A DNA stretch of 64,000 nt from Coenobita brevimanus (lineage: Eukaryota > Arthropoda > Malacostraca > Decapoda > Coenobitidae): assembly GCA_032717465.1 (NCBI GenBank), contig CM064681.1:18410065-18474064 (forward strand), given 5' to 3'. Both the position numbers and the translations under genes were made by a program. The first letter of the stretch is position 1. Each line of letters starts with the position of its first letter. This document shows, piece by piece, positions 20,362-29,910 of this stretch. The notes under the pieces are model-generated. The model was not told the origin of the DNA and ran no database searches. It saw only the letters and a list, made by a program, of their open reading frames with translations.

Positions 20362-21719
20362 CTATCTATCTATCTATCTATATACCTAGGCTGCTTCCCC
20401 CAAGGAAAGGGAGGTAGCCGAGACAGGACGACTCACCCTCCATTTACTCATCCATTCAAACACATTCTTTCGCATCTTAGCCCCAAAGGGGAGAACGGAC
20501 AGATCCTCACCGCATCACACCGCACAAGGGTCAACTGTGCAATGCAATCAGTGACATCCACAGCAGGGCCCGACAGCAGAACTGGTTTACCCCTGCCACA
20601 TCATAACAGACCCATCCCCTTACCCGCACCTGACCTGACTAGCTGATCAGACCAAATGCGGGAGAATATCCCCTCAGGGCTGCGTCATCACTTATTCATT
20701 CACAATTTCTCTCCATTTATTTCTGTCACGCACAGCCACTCTTCCTTGCTCAACAGACATCCCTCTCGCATCCAGCGCTCTCTTCACACTGTCCATCCAT
20801 CCTATTCGTGGTCTTCCTCTCAGTCTTACACCTCTCACATCAGGTCTAGTTATCTTTTTCACCAATCGCTCATTATCCATTCTCTCCATATGCCCAAACC
20901 ATTGCAACACCCTCTGCTCAACTCTACCAGCCATCTCCCGAACAACTCCAGTTCTCCTTCGCACTTCATCATTTCGCACTCGATCCATACGCGTCACTCC
21001 ACACATACTCCTCAGACATCTCATCTCCATTACATTCAAACTTTTCCTCTCTGCTACACCCATATTCCATGTTTCAGCCCCATATAATGCAGTCGGTACC
21101 ACAACACCCTCATACAGCCTTCTCTTTACATCCATTCTAAGCAAACGACATTTAAACACTTTTTTCATTCCTCCCAGCACATTTCCTACTTCATTTATTC
21201 TAAACTTCACTTCTGCATCTATTCTTCCATCCACAGCAACATGTGTCCCTAGATATTTAAAACAATCTACCTCCTCAAGCAACTCGCCATTCAAAACTAT
21301 ATTCATCCCCCTACCATCTATCAACCTCGTACACTTCATCACTTTACTCTTATTCTCATTTACTTTCAATTTCCTCCTTTCACACACCCTTCCAAACTCC
21401 TCTGCCAACTGTCTCAATCTCTCCTCTGAATCAGTCACCAGTGCAGTATCATCTGCAAACAGCAGCTGCTTCAGATTCCACTCTCCTCCTGTGGCGGGGG
21501 GGACACAACCTGGCCGCACTATGGGGTGGTACTACTACTCTGCGGCCAGGTTGTGTTAGGAAGAATACTGCCACCGTATTCCCTGCGTGTCGTAAAAGGC
21601 GACTAAAAGGGGCGGGGTGAGGGGACTAGGGACCCCCTCCCCTGTTTTTTAGTTTCCTAAAAAGAGACAGGCCAAAGGAAGGGATGGAGGATGGAGTTAT
21701 CCCCGTACCCTGAACATTG
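20362..21719 (-). mobile_element. RTE-like LINE inserted in Gypsy B Gag, with inverted 5' end
   Basis: 1358 bp flanked by an 11-bp direct duplication AGCTTGGTCAT (20351-20361 and 21720-21730). The 3' tail is CTATC repeats at 20362 onward, so the body is on the minus strand. From about 21490 to 21719 the sequence turns round: it contains TGTCGTAAAAGGCGACTAAA in plus orientation, homologous to the 5' leader of LINE copy 1, which is read in the opposite sense relative to its body. This is the signature of twin priming. A 16-bp inverted repeat (ACACAACCTGGCCGCA at 21503-21518 and its complement at 21541-21556) lies in the inverted leader. The family differs from the RTE-like copies at 2-6.5 kb. 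Confidence 0.9.
20692..21490 (-). pseudogene. RTE-like LINE: RT core end and C-terminal domain
   Basis: A minus-strand open stretch starting in the RT at LKQLLFADDTALVTDSEE (ADD box) and running through KLKVNENKSKVM, CFKYLGTHVAVDG, CGVTRMDRVRNDEV, VLQWFGHMERMDN and ending at NKWREIVNE. Upstream RT motifs and the endonuclease are absent because the copy is truncated at the inversion junction near 21490. The few residues before GGEWNL come from the inverted leader and are not part of the protein. The remaining part is continuous without stops, consistent with a recent insertion. It cannot be functional without the N-terminal two thirds. Confidence 0.88.
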
Positions 21720-21730
21720 AGCTTGGTCAT

Positions 21731-22157
21731 ACCACGGAGAAATGTTTCAGGAGACAGCGTGATGTGAACAAAAAGGAGTCTTTAAATATTCAGTCAATTG
21801 GTCTAGTGTCCACCCTTGAGAGTTCCCAGAATTCTTTAACTGATTTAACTGAACCTGCTTTGAGGGGTAAATTAAATTCTCATGATGGAGCTCCTCTTTT
21901 GAGCAGTAACGTGGGTGACACTCTCAAGAGTTCATGTGCTAATTTCCTGTCTGATGGTTTTGTCAGTCCTCTGGACAGTAATGACAGGAAATCAGTTCAA
22001 ATATATCGTGATACAGGTGCTTGCCAATCCCTTATGCTGACCAGTGTTCTAGGCTCTAATGTTAATTCCTCTGATGAAACTGTAATCTTATAAAAAAGTG
22101 TAGGGAATAATTACTTCTCTGTCCCTCTGTGCAGAGTGAATTTAGAGTCTGGTTTTG
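21731..22157 (+). pseudogene. Gypsy B: end of zinc knuckle and aspartic protease
   Basis: Continues the Gag frame after the LINE: the second half of the zinc knuckle (TTEKCFRRQRD), then a Ser/Leu-rich spacer and the protease active site IYRDTGACQSLM (about 22005-22040). Element A has ACAAAG where B reads ATAAAAAAG: a C-to-T change makes a TAA at 22091-22093, with three extra A beside it. The remaining protease region runs to the TTAA at 22158 and resumes after the piggyBac at 25905. Otherwise open. Confidence 0.85.
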
Positions 22158-22173
22158 TTAACCCCTAAAACGC

Positions 22174-22240
22174 GGATCGTCGCTTTTGCGACGGTCGGCT
22201 CAAAGGACAAGACGGCGGGTCGTCGCGTTTGCGATTTGAG
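22174..22240 (+). promoter_or_regulatory. Duplicated subterminal hairpins of piggyBac B
   Basis: First copy GATCGTCGCTTTTGCGACGGTC is here given by position 22175-22196: arms CGTCGC and GCGACG around TTTT. A second, partly decayed copy (TCGTCGC-GTT-TGCGA) starts near 22219. The spacing is about 42 bp. A likely role is transposase binding, by analogy with subterminal repeats of other piggyBac elements; this role is inference. Confidence 0.6.
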
Positions 22241-22577
22241 TTAATTTTGAATAACCGCGGGCAAGCAGGCTCAAGCCGGTATTGTCTCTCAGTCCCGCCA
22301 CCCGTGAGCTACTTTTAGCACACTTGACCTTTGTACTACTGACCTCGGTTGTTGCCAAGTCTCATTTTTTTACCCACGGACGCACCGATGCGCGGCCCTC
22401 CCTCGTCGTGCGATATGGCAACGCGCGGATGGCTGATACGTGTCAATCTGCGCCGTCATCTCGCAAGCACTTTTTGCTATTGGGAAACGCTTGTTTCCCC
22501 AGTTGTCACACTGTCATTTTTTCGCGCGGTTTGCCCCAGATTAGCGTCAGTCCACGCAAATCTGCCACGGTGACACC

Positions 22578-24923
22578 ATGTCAGGCTCTAGCTCTTCTAG
22601 TTCCGTGCCTTCTAGCCCTCCAAAAAAGGGTTTTGTTACCTCTACGCCCTTCAAAACTTTACAAGTGACTACCAAGGGGCTAAGTGACTCGGCCATAGCA
22701 TTTGAACTGTTGAAAGCCTCTATGGACTACGGCAGTGACGTGGGTGTTTTGTCTAGCCTGGCTGAATCAGAGACACAATCGAGTGCTGATTCAGCCCCGG
22801 AAGTGATGATTTCTGTGCCCGAGGAAACTGTGACTGTGCCCAGCACCTCTACAGGGAAGGCCCCGGTGAAAAGGGGGCTCGAATATGGAAAGGGAGAGAA
22901 AAGGAAGAGGAGCGGAGACAGCAGTGCACCGGCATTGTCCACTACGCCACGCCACACCACCGCAAGCCCGCCACGTTCTCCCAGCCCTCTTCTCTCGTCC
23001 TCCTCGTCTGCTGTCCTGTCTCCTGAGTCATCGGAGTCTCCATCACCACCGAGAAAGGGAAGTAGACGAGCAATGTTAGGTATGAGAGGTTATCGTAGGC
23101 CTAGTGTTCGTGTGAGTAAAGTTAAGTCCCCTAGGCTAACTCCCACTAGGCAACTCAGGAGTCACGCCACCGCGGGTGACCTTGACCCAAGCGATAATCT
23201 CCCTCCAACCACCACCACCACCACCACAACACCAACACGGCCTGGGATAACCTCTCCCTTACCTACTATTGCCCAGTCTGCCTCACCCACTCCCACACGA
23301 CCTGCCTCACCCCCCGCCGCCCCAAGCACCTCCCAGCCTAGGCAGGGAACTTTAGATGCTTTTGTGTGGTCAGAGGGATCAGATTTTGTGCCTGAAGATC
23401 TGCCCTTTGACGAAAGTGAGTGTGGACTTCAGGCTGACTTCCCTGTGGACGACGATGGTGAATGTGTTGACTACCTGTTGGCCTTCCTTGACGACGAGGT
23501 TATGGAGCACATCTGTACCGAGACCAACAGGTACGAGGGGCAATGTGCGCCAATTCGCGAAGAAGGTGGTGAGGCTGCGACGCCATCCACGTCGCGGATG
23601 GCATCATGGGTGCCTTTGACGATCCGCGAGCTTTTTGTATTTATTGCCTTGATGTTGCTTATGCCGCACAACTGGAAGCATAAGTTGGAAGAGTACTGGG
23701 GTTCCGACGAGCTGTGCCCAACACCAATATTCAATAAATACATGAGCCACGATCGTTTTAGGCAGCTGATGACTTATCTTCACTTCGCGAATAATGATGA
23801 GCCTTCCCAAACTGACCCATTATGGAAAGTGAGGGGAATCCTGAACATGATCAAAGATAAGTTTACGAGGTTCTTGCGCCCTTTCAAGAAAGTCGTGATT
23901 GACGAGTCTTTGGTATTGTTCAGGGGCCGTCTTCGGTTCGTCCAGTACATTCCAAGCAAACGCCACCGCTTTGGAATCAAGTTTTTCGTGCTGTGCGACT
24001 GCAAGACGGGGTTCATCCTTGACTTCGTCATCTACACCGCCAGCAATGTCGACTTGGATAAGACTGACCCCCTTGGATTCTCTGGTTCTGTGGTGAAAGT
24101 GCTTTTGGAAAAGTACTTTGGCGAGAATCATGTCCTGTATACGGACAATTATTATACAGCTCCAAAACTCGCCAAGTACCTTTCTGAACACGGCGTCGGC
24201 TCCTGTGGCACTGTCAGAAGTAACAGGGCACATTACCCTGCCTTCCCAGAGGCTGAAAAGTCAAAGCGGGGAGACGTGCACCTGAAGAAATCTGACAAGA
24301 TGCTTGCGATCAGGTGGCATGATAAGAGAGTCGTGAACATGCTCACCACAGTACACAAGGGTGAAATGCTGGCAACAGGGAAGGTCGACAGAAGGACTGG
24401 CGAGCCTGTGATGAAGCCTGATGCTGTAATTGACTATAACGTCAATATGCGGCTGGTGGACAAGTCGGATATGATGATTGGAGAGATTGACTGTCTGAGG
24501 AAAAATCGTCGTTGGTACAGGAAGGTGTTCTTGCACTTGATTGACATGTGCATGTTGAACGCCTTCATCCTGTATAAAATCAAGAACAGGAAGCCAGCCA
24601 ACTACTCTCTCAGAAGATTCTCCAAGACTTGTGTCTACCAGCTGCTTCAGCGTTATGGCCAGGTGCTTTCAACAGGTCCCAAACGCCACCCTCACACACC
24701 TCCAGACCGCCTACAGTGTATGGCCTACCTTCAGCGACACCGCCTGGAGCCACTGCCAGCCACTGCAAAGAGGGGGAAAGCACTGAGGAGGTGTCATGTG
24801 TGCAGCCACACTACCAGGCAGGAAAGAACTTTTAGGCGCACCTCCTTGCAGTGCAAAGAGTGCAAAGTTCCCCTCTGTGCTTACCCGTGTTTTTTCGACT
24901 ACCACAGCCTAAGTAGATTTTGA
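22578..24923 (+). CDS. piggyBac transposase B, intact 781 aa
   Basis: Full-length frame from ATG 22578 to TGA 24923. Residues 1-300 are Ser/Pro/Thr-rich and probably disordered, with KGLSDSAIAFELLKAS near residue 34 and basic KRGLEYGKGEKRKR near residue 95 (possible nuclear signal). DAFVWSEGSDFVPEDLPFDE near residue 260 leads into the DDE/D domain. Catalytic residues: D442 (VVIDESLVLF), D523 (LYTDNYYTAP), D628 and D631 (LVDKSDMMIG), matching the D-D-D set of the family. The C-terminal cysteine-rich zinc domain is RRCHVCSHTTRQERTF to CKECKVPLCAYPC (about residues 735-770). The enzyme would excise and insert at TTAA without footprints. The upstream ATG-less 400 bp between TIR and start would hold promoter and leader. 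It could also be a domesticated transposase, but the surviving TIRs argue for a transposon. Confidence 0.95.
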   Translation: MSGSSSSSSVPSSPPKKGFVTSTPFKTLQVTTKGLSDSAIAFELLKASMDYGSDVGVLSSLAESETQSSADSAPEVMISVPEETVTVPSTSTGKAPVKRGLEYGKGEKRKRSGDSSAPALSTTPRHTTASPPRSPSPLLSSSSSAVLSPESSESPSPPRKGSRRAMLGMRGYRRPSVRVSKVKSPRLTPTRQLRSHATAGDLDPSDNLPPTTTTTTTTPTRPGITSPLPTIAQSASPTPTRPASPPAAPSTSQPRQGTLDAFVWSEGSDFVPEDLPFDESECGLQADFPVDDDGECVDYLLAFLDDEVMEHICTETNRYEGQCAPIREEGGEAATPSTSRMASWVPLTIRELFVFIALMLLMPHNWKHKLEEYWGSDELCPTPIFNKYMSHDRFRQLMTYLHFANNDEPSQTDPLWKVRGILNMIKDKFTRFLRPFKKVVIDESLVLFRGRLRFVQYIPSKRHRFGIKFFVLCDCKTGFILDFVIYTASNVDLDKTDPLGFSGSVVKVLLEKYFGENHVLYTDNYYTAPKLAKYLSEHGVGSCGTVRSNRAHYPAFPEAEKSKRGDVHLKKSDKMLAIRWHDKRVVNMLTTVHKGEMLATGKVDRRTGEPVMKPDAVIDYNVNMRLVDKSDMMIGEIDCLRKNRRWYRKVFLHLIDMCMLNAFILYKIKNRKPANYSLRRFSKTCVYQLLQRYGQVLSTGPKRHPHTPPDRLQCMAYLQRHRLEPLPATAKRGKALRRCHVCSHTTRQERTFRRTSLQCKECKVPLCAYPCFFDYHSLSRF

Positions 24924-25900
24924 AAATAAGGGTAAAAATATTGGGAAAAATACTGAGAGTGACAGTGATAATATTGTTTAGTTTTCTTTTACGTGCTGAC
25001 AGTGACAGCCTGATGAGTGTAAATTAGTGTATGTACTTGTAAAAGCACTGACAGTTACAGTGTTTTTTGTTGTAAATAATTGTACATAGTAATCATATAA
25101 GTATTGCGAGTGACAGTCACTCCAGTGTAAAAAGATAAAAGCATATTTTCCTATTCTATGTTCTGAAAGTAAAAGTTTTTTGTGTATAAAATATTATTTT
25201 TATAACACTGGACAGTGACACTGATGAATAAGGCAAAAAAAAAAAAAGATACAGTGAAAGTGAGCAATAGAAATGAAGTGCGAGTGGCCGACAGGAGCGA
25301 GAATAAAGTGCGTGCCGTAAGGCTGAATAAACTCGCGCCGCGGTGGTCTTCCTCATTCCCAGTCCACAATACTGGCAGTGACATTGATTTTTATTACCGT
25401 AATAGTGAGAGGCAAACGTTTGCGAAGTCCTATGATGGAAAAAAAAGGAGTATACGTGTTTTTTGCCGAGAAAAGGCAAATGTGACAATATTGACGGGAA
25501 GATCGCCACCGCGCTGCATGTCGGCCGTGCGCTCTGTCCATTTTAGCCTTATTTTCAGTTCTTATTTACAAATACGGATTCCAAACAACCTGTACGTTGT
25601 TGTATAAAGTGTACTGTGACAGACTGAGGCTGTGGTAGAAAGAAAACCGGGTTTCTGGAGGTGTGAGAGTGAAGACTTTGTTACCCAACTTTGCAAGTCT
25701 TCACAAGTCCTTGGGTAGTCAACGAAGGCTCAACATGTGGCTCAGGAGATAGCTGAATGTAAGTAATATATGCCTTAAAAATTTTAATGCTCTAGGGTTA
25801 ATCTATGATTTTTGGCTAATATTTTTCCACAGGTACTCAGACCCCGCTACAACCCCGCCACAGGGGGGGGGATCGCGCGTACACAGCCGCGTTTTAGGGG
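24924..25900 (+). other. piggyBac B 3' region with recurring GTGACAG words
   Basis: No second gene. AGTGACAG, CTGACAGT, GAGTGACAGTCACTCC and related words recur about eight times between 24950 and 25625, partly as short palindromes. The right TIR is at 25887-25900. Confidence 0.6.
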
Positions 25901-25904
25901 TTAA

Positions 25905-26472
25905 TGGTTCCGTTATGGTTGGGTTGGTTGAGACACTCCCAATGTCAGGTGTAACTTTCTTACTTGGAAATGATATTGGTGGAAGTCAACTTTGTCCAGC
26001 TCCTCAGTTGTCTAGTGAGCCAGTGGCTGCAGCCCAGGATTGTGATGTCCCTGATGTGTTCCCTGCATGTGCTGTCACTAGGGCTAAGTCTAAAGGTACT
26101 GGTGACTTAGAGGATAATGATGATGATGATGTTATCCTAGCTGACACTTTTCTTGCTAATTTGGACCACTCACCAGATGAGGCAGTACCCCGTAGTGTTG
26201 ATAATTTGTCTCGTCAAGAGTTGGTTGAGTTGCAGGTTGCTGACCCTGAGTTGAAAGGTCTGGCTAACTCTGCTTGCAGTGAGGAAGAGTCAGCTGGTGC
26301 TTCTACTTGTTATTATATAAAGTCAGGAGTACTTATGAGGAAGTGGAGACCCCCAACAGCATCAGCCGACTGTGAATGGGAGGTTGTACATCAAGTTGTA
26401 GGCATCGTGTTTGTAGGCAGGATATCATTAGAGTGGCTCATGATTCCAGTTTGGCAGGACACCTTGGAGTGA
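25905..26472 (+). pseudogene. Gypsy B: protease end, linker and start of integrase zinc module
   Basis: Resumes the Gypsy protease immediately after the piggyBac (NGSVMV... reading). It contains the MSGVTFLLGNDIGG segment, an acidic linker with NDDDDVILADTF and LSRQELVELQVADPELKG, and ends as SADCEWEVVHQVV followed by out-of-frame residues to 26472. Unlike A it has no deletion in VFPACAVTRAKSKG, so Gag frame, protease and linker are continuous here. The integrase follows in the -1 frame beginning at 26376, with the same 97-nt overlap as in A. The frame shows no stop of its own besides the natural end. Confidence 0.85.
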
Positions 26473-28981
26473 GGAAGACTGTGGCACGCATTTTGAAACA
26501 CCTCTACTGGCCAGGTATCTTCAGGGATGTTTCCTGGTATTGTAAGTCTTGTCACACCTGTCAAGTTGTGGGGAAGTGTAATCAAACCGAAAAGGTTGCA
26601 CCTCTAGTTCCCATTCCTCCTTTTGAGGCGCCTTTCACCCGTGTGTTGGTGGATATTGTGGGCCCTCTTCCTAAGTACTTCCTCAGGATTTTCTTATGTG
26701 TTGACCCTGATTGATATGGCTACTCGTTATCCTGAAGCCATTCCACTTAGAAATATCTCAGCAAAGAACGTGGTTAAGGAAATGCTAGGGTTCTTCACAA
26801 AGTTTGGTCTGCCCAAGGAGGTACAGTCAGACCGGGGAAGTAATTTCATGTCAAATGTTTTCAATCAGTCTCTGAAAGAGTTGGGCATCACCCAGATCAC
26901 ATCTTCAGCTTACCATCTCCAGACCCAAGGAGCGTTGGAGAGATATCATCAAACACTCAAATCGATGCTCAAGAAATACTGTTTGGAACATCAGAAAGAC
27001 TGGGATAAAGGTCTTCCATTCGTTGTATTTGCCGCAAGAGAATCTCCAAATGAATCACTGGGCTTCTCACCCTTTGAACTACTGTTTGGCCATGAAGTAA
27101 GAGGACCCCTTAAGCTACTCAAGGAATGCTGGCTGTCGGAGGAAGATGACGTCAACCTGCTGGAGTATGTGATGAAGTTCAAAGAATGGCTGTCCACTGC
27201 TTTACAGCTGGCGAGAGAGAATTTAGGAGCTGCTCAGGAGAAGATGAAGACTTTGTATGATAAGAAGTCCAGGTTACGCCACTTTCAGCCAGGAGATCAG
27301 GTTTTGATTCTGCTACCGGTGCATGGGCAACCTTTTCAAGCCAAGTTTAGTGGTCCTTATTTCGTGGAGAAGAAACTCAGTGATGTCAACTATGTCATCG
27401 CCACACCAGATCGTAGAAAGAACAAGCAACTTTGTCACATCAACATGCTGAAGTTATATCACAGGCGGGACGAAAATAACCCAGTCTGCACTGTAGCTGT
27501 TCCACCCGAGTCCGCAAGTGAAGTTCTCCCATGCAGCATGAGCCTGAGTGATAGTTTGGGGAAGAATCCTGATATCATGAATGATCTCCAGACTAAGCTT
27601 TCTCATCTAGCTCCCGAGGAAAGGCAGGAGTTTTTGGCATTACTGCAGGAGTACCCGCAAGTGTTCCGTGCCACTCCAGGAAGAACAACTGTGTTGATAC
27701 ATGATGTTGATGTTGGAGACGCAAAGCCAATTAAATTGCCTCCTTACCGTGTGAACCCAGTGAAAGTTCCTCTCATCCAGAAGGAGCTTGGCTACCTGTT
27801 GGACTACAAGATGATTGAGCCCTGTCAGAGCGAGTGGAGTTCTCCTGTCACTCTAGTCCCTAAGCCAGGTGGGTCACAGCGGCTTTGCATTGACTACAGA
27901 CGTGTTAATCAGATAACCAAAACAGACACTTACCCTCTCCCTCGCGTGGAAGATTGCATAGACAAGATCGGAAAGGCTAGGTACATAAGTAAGTTTGATT
28001 TGTTAAAGGGATACTGGCAAGTACCTATGACTGAACGTGCTAGGGAGATCTCATGTTCTGTAACACTAGGAAAGACTTTTGCATGTTCTGTAATGCCATA
28101 TGGTATGAAGAATGCACCAGCCACATTTCAGAAGCTCATGAATATTGTAACAGAGGGTTTGGCAGGGTGTGTTGTTTATATTGATGATGTATTAATCTTC
28201 AGTGACAACTGGAAACATCACCTATGCCATGTCAGTAAATTTCTTGAGCATTTGGTTCAGGCTAATCTTGTAGCTAATTTATCAAAGTGTGAGTTTGGTC
28301 AAGTTAAAGTTCAGTACCTTGGGTACGTAATTGGTGATGGACATGTTGCACCACCAGGAGCTAAGGTTCAGGTTATAAGTGATCTTCCCAGACCTAAAAG
28401 TAGGAAAGAGCTACAAAGATTTTTGGGAATGGTAGGTTATTACAGGAGATTTGTTCTTAACTCTTCAATTCTTGTATCACCACTTACAGACCTACTGAAA
28501 AAGGGAGTTAAATTTGTCTGGACCGATGACTGTGAATCCTCTTTCAGCAAACTTAAAGCTATCCTATTAAGTCAGCCAGTGCTCGCTACTCCAAATTTTG
28601 CTAAGCCTTTTAAGATGGCTGTTGACGCAAGTGAAACAGGAGCTGGGGCTGTTTTGCTGCAAGAGGATGATCAGGGTATTGAACATCCTGTATCTTATTA
28701 CAGTAAGAAGTTCACTCCATCTCAAAAGAACTACTCAACTATTGAGAAAGAGCTTTTGGCTTTGATTTTGGGTTTACAGCATTTTTTCATTTTATTTGTG
28801 TTCTGGTTTTCACCCCATAGTCACTTATACCGATCATAACCCACTGAAATTCCTTAGTAAGTTTAAAGATAAAAATCAGAGATTGACAAGATGGAGTCGA
28901 CTTCTGCAGGAGTATTCATTAGACATACAACATGTCAAGGGGAAAGAAAATGTTATTGCAGATTGCTTATCTAGACTTTAG
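26376..28981 (+). pseudogene. Gypsy B integrase-RT-RNase H polyprotein (two 1-nt insertions)
   Basis: Nearly identical to the A polyprotein. The integrase zinc module (HDSSLAGHLG, CKSCHTC) is read from 26376. An extra T near 26676, relative to A, shifts frame inside PLPK. From there the second frame carries integrase Asp (VQSDRGSNF) and Glu (GALERYH), the GPY/F module, RT with YIDDVLIF, and RNase H DASETGAGAV. An extra T in the run at 28782-28787 shifts frame again in ILGLQHF, and the RNase H tail (YTDHNPLKF, HVKGKENVIADCLSRL) completes in a third frame to 28981. Here the codon that is TAG in A (18308) is CAG. Each copy is thus broken at different places. Confidence 0.93.
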
Positions 28982-29042
28982 ACAGATTGTTTTAGGGTAA
29001 TAAAAAATTTCCTTTGTAAATTTCTTTTTCTTTGTGGGGAGG

Positions 29043-29820
29043 TGTTACATAGCCTATGATTTCATCATCCTTTGTGTAATTCTAACGTACAGTATGCTGC
29101 ATGTTTGATCACGAGCGTGTTCTATCTCACTCCCCCCCTCCTCCCTTACAGTAGAGTAAGTCGTTCTTTCTGTTGTTCAGAGCAGGATTGTCAACTCTTT
29201 GTCCCCTATGGCTTCATTTGTGCGTCCTTCTTACAAGTTGTATCAAGCTCTGCCGGCCCCTATATGATGAGCTCAGTCTCTTCATTAATTGCCACTTAGA
29301 TCTACTCCTCATTTTGCTCACATCTCTGTCCTCCTGTGTACAGTTGTTATTATTGTGAGTGCTCAGGAAGTCTCCAACCATCTAGCAGCTGTGTAATTTG
29401 AGTATGAGTGTTATTACATTTTGTTCTTGTGCTGTATAGCATAAGGTGTTGATTCGTAGGCCTAGCAGAGTTTTTGTGATTCATATTGTCAGCCAGTGGT
29501 AATAATATTTTGTATCTGTAATAATATATCTTGCATTCACTGAGTATTATCTGGTTTTCTCATTTTATCAGGGCTGACTTAGATAAATTTACTCTTGCTA
29601 ATTTCGTGTTAATAGAGGCTATTGCAGTTAACCATATATTTAACCTGCTTTTTGCCATTACATTATCCTTATGAGTCTTGAATGTTTTGTTGTTAGTTTG
29701 AGCATTAAACTTTAACTTATAATTTTACCTAACTCTTTTGTTTTGAACCTGGAACTTTATGGGACAGTAGTGATTTTTAGTATTCTCACTTAAAGTGTAC
29801 ATTATCTTTCTCTGTTCCGT

Positions 29821-29824
<4 letters not shown>
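29043..29824 (+). repeat. Gypsy B 3' LTR
   Basis: 782 bp, TGTTAC...GTAACA, preceded by TTTGTGGGGAGG (polypurine tract). It is directly followed by a TA microsatellite, so no target duplication can be read on this side. Confidence 0.95.

Positions 29825-29907
<83 letters not shown>
29825..29907. repeat. (TA)n microsatellite
   Basis: About 83 bp of TA units between the Gypsy LTR and a LINE fragment. Confidence 0.97.

Positions 29908-29910
<3 letters not shown>

Larger units (their letters stand above)
22158..25904 (+). mobile_element. piggyBac element B, complete, TTAA-flanked, intact transposase
   Basis: TTAA at 22158-22161 and 25901-25904; between them 3739 bp with 14-bp terminal inverted repeats CCCCTAAAACGCGG. 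The target is the GTTAATGG of the Gypsy protease region, present unbroken in element A at about 15307, so the empty site is known. Inside the left end lie two hairpin copies (see 22174-22240). The 781-codon transposase is uninterrupted. A ~980-bp 3' region contains recurring GTGACAG words. With matching TIRs, target duplication and open frame, this is the most plausible recently active element in the window. Confidence 0.96.
18443..29824 (+). mobile_element. Ty3/Gypsy retrotransposon B (Gmr1-like), carrying two nested insertions
   Basis: Central LTR, internal region, and right LTR at 29043-29824. After subtracting an RTE-like LINE (20362-21719 plus one 11-bp duplication) and a piggyBac (22162-25904, including one TTAA duplicate), the interior aligns with element A from end to end and shows the same integrase-before-RT order. 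The region after the 5' LTR (19219 on) differs from A just behind TAAATTTGG (B has GAGACCTTTTATCAGG, A has CGACCTCACCAGG), so the primer-binding site may be damaged. Own lesions: a nonsense codon after the protease motif and two 1-nt insertions in pol. Confidence 0.93.
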
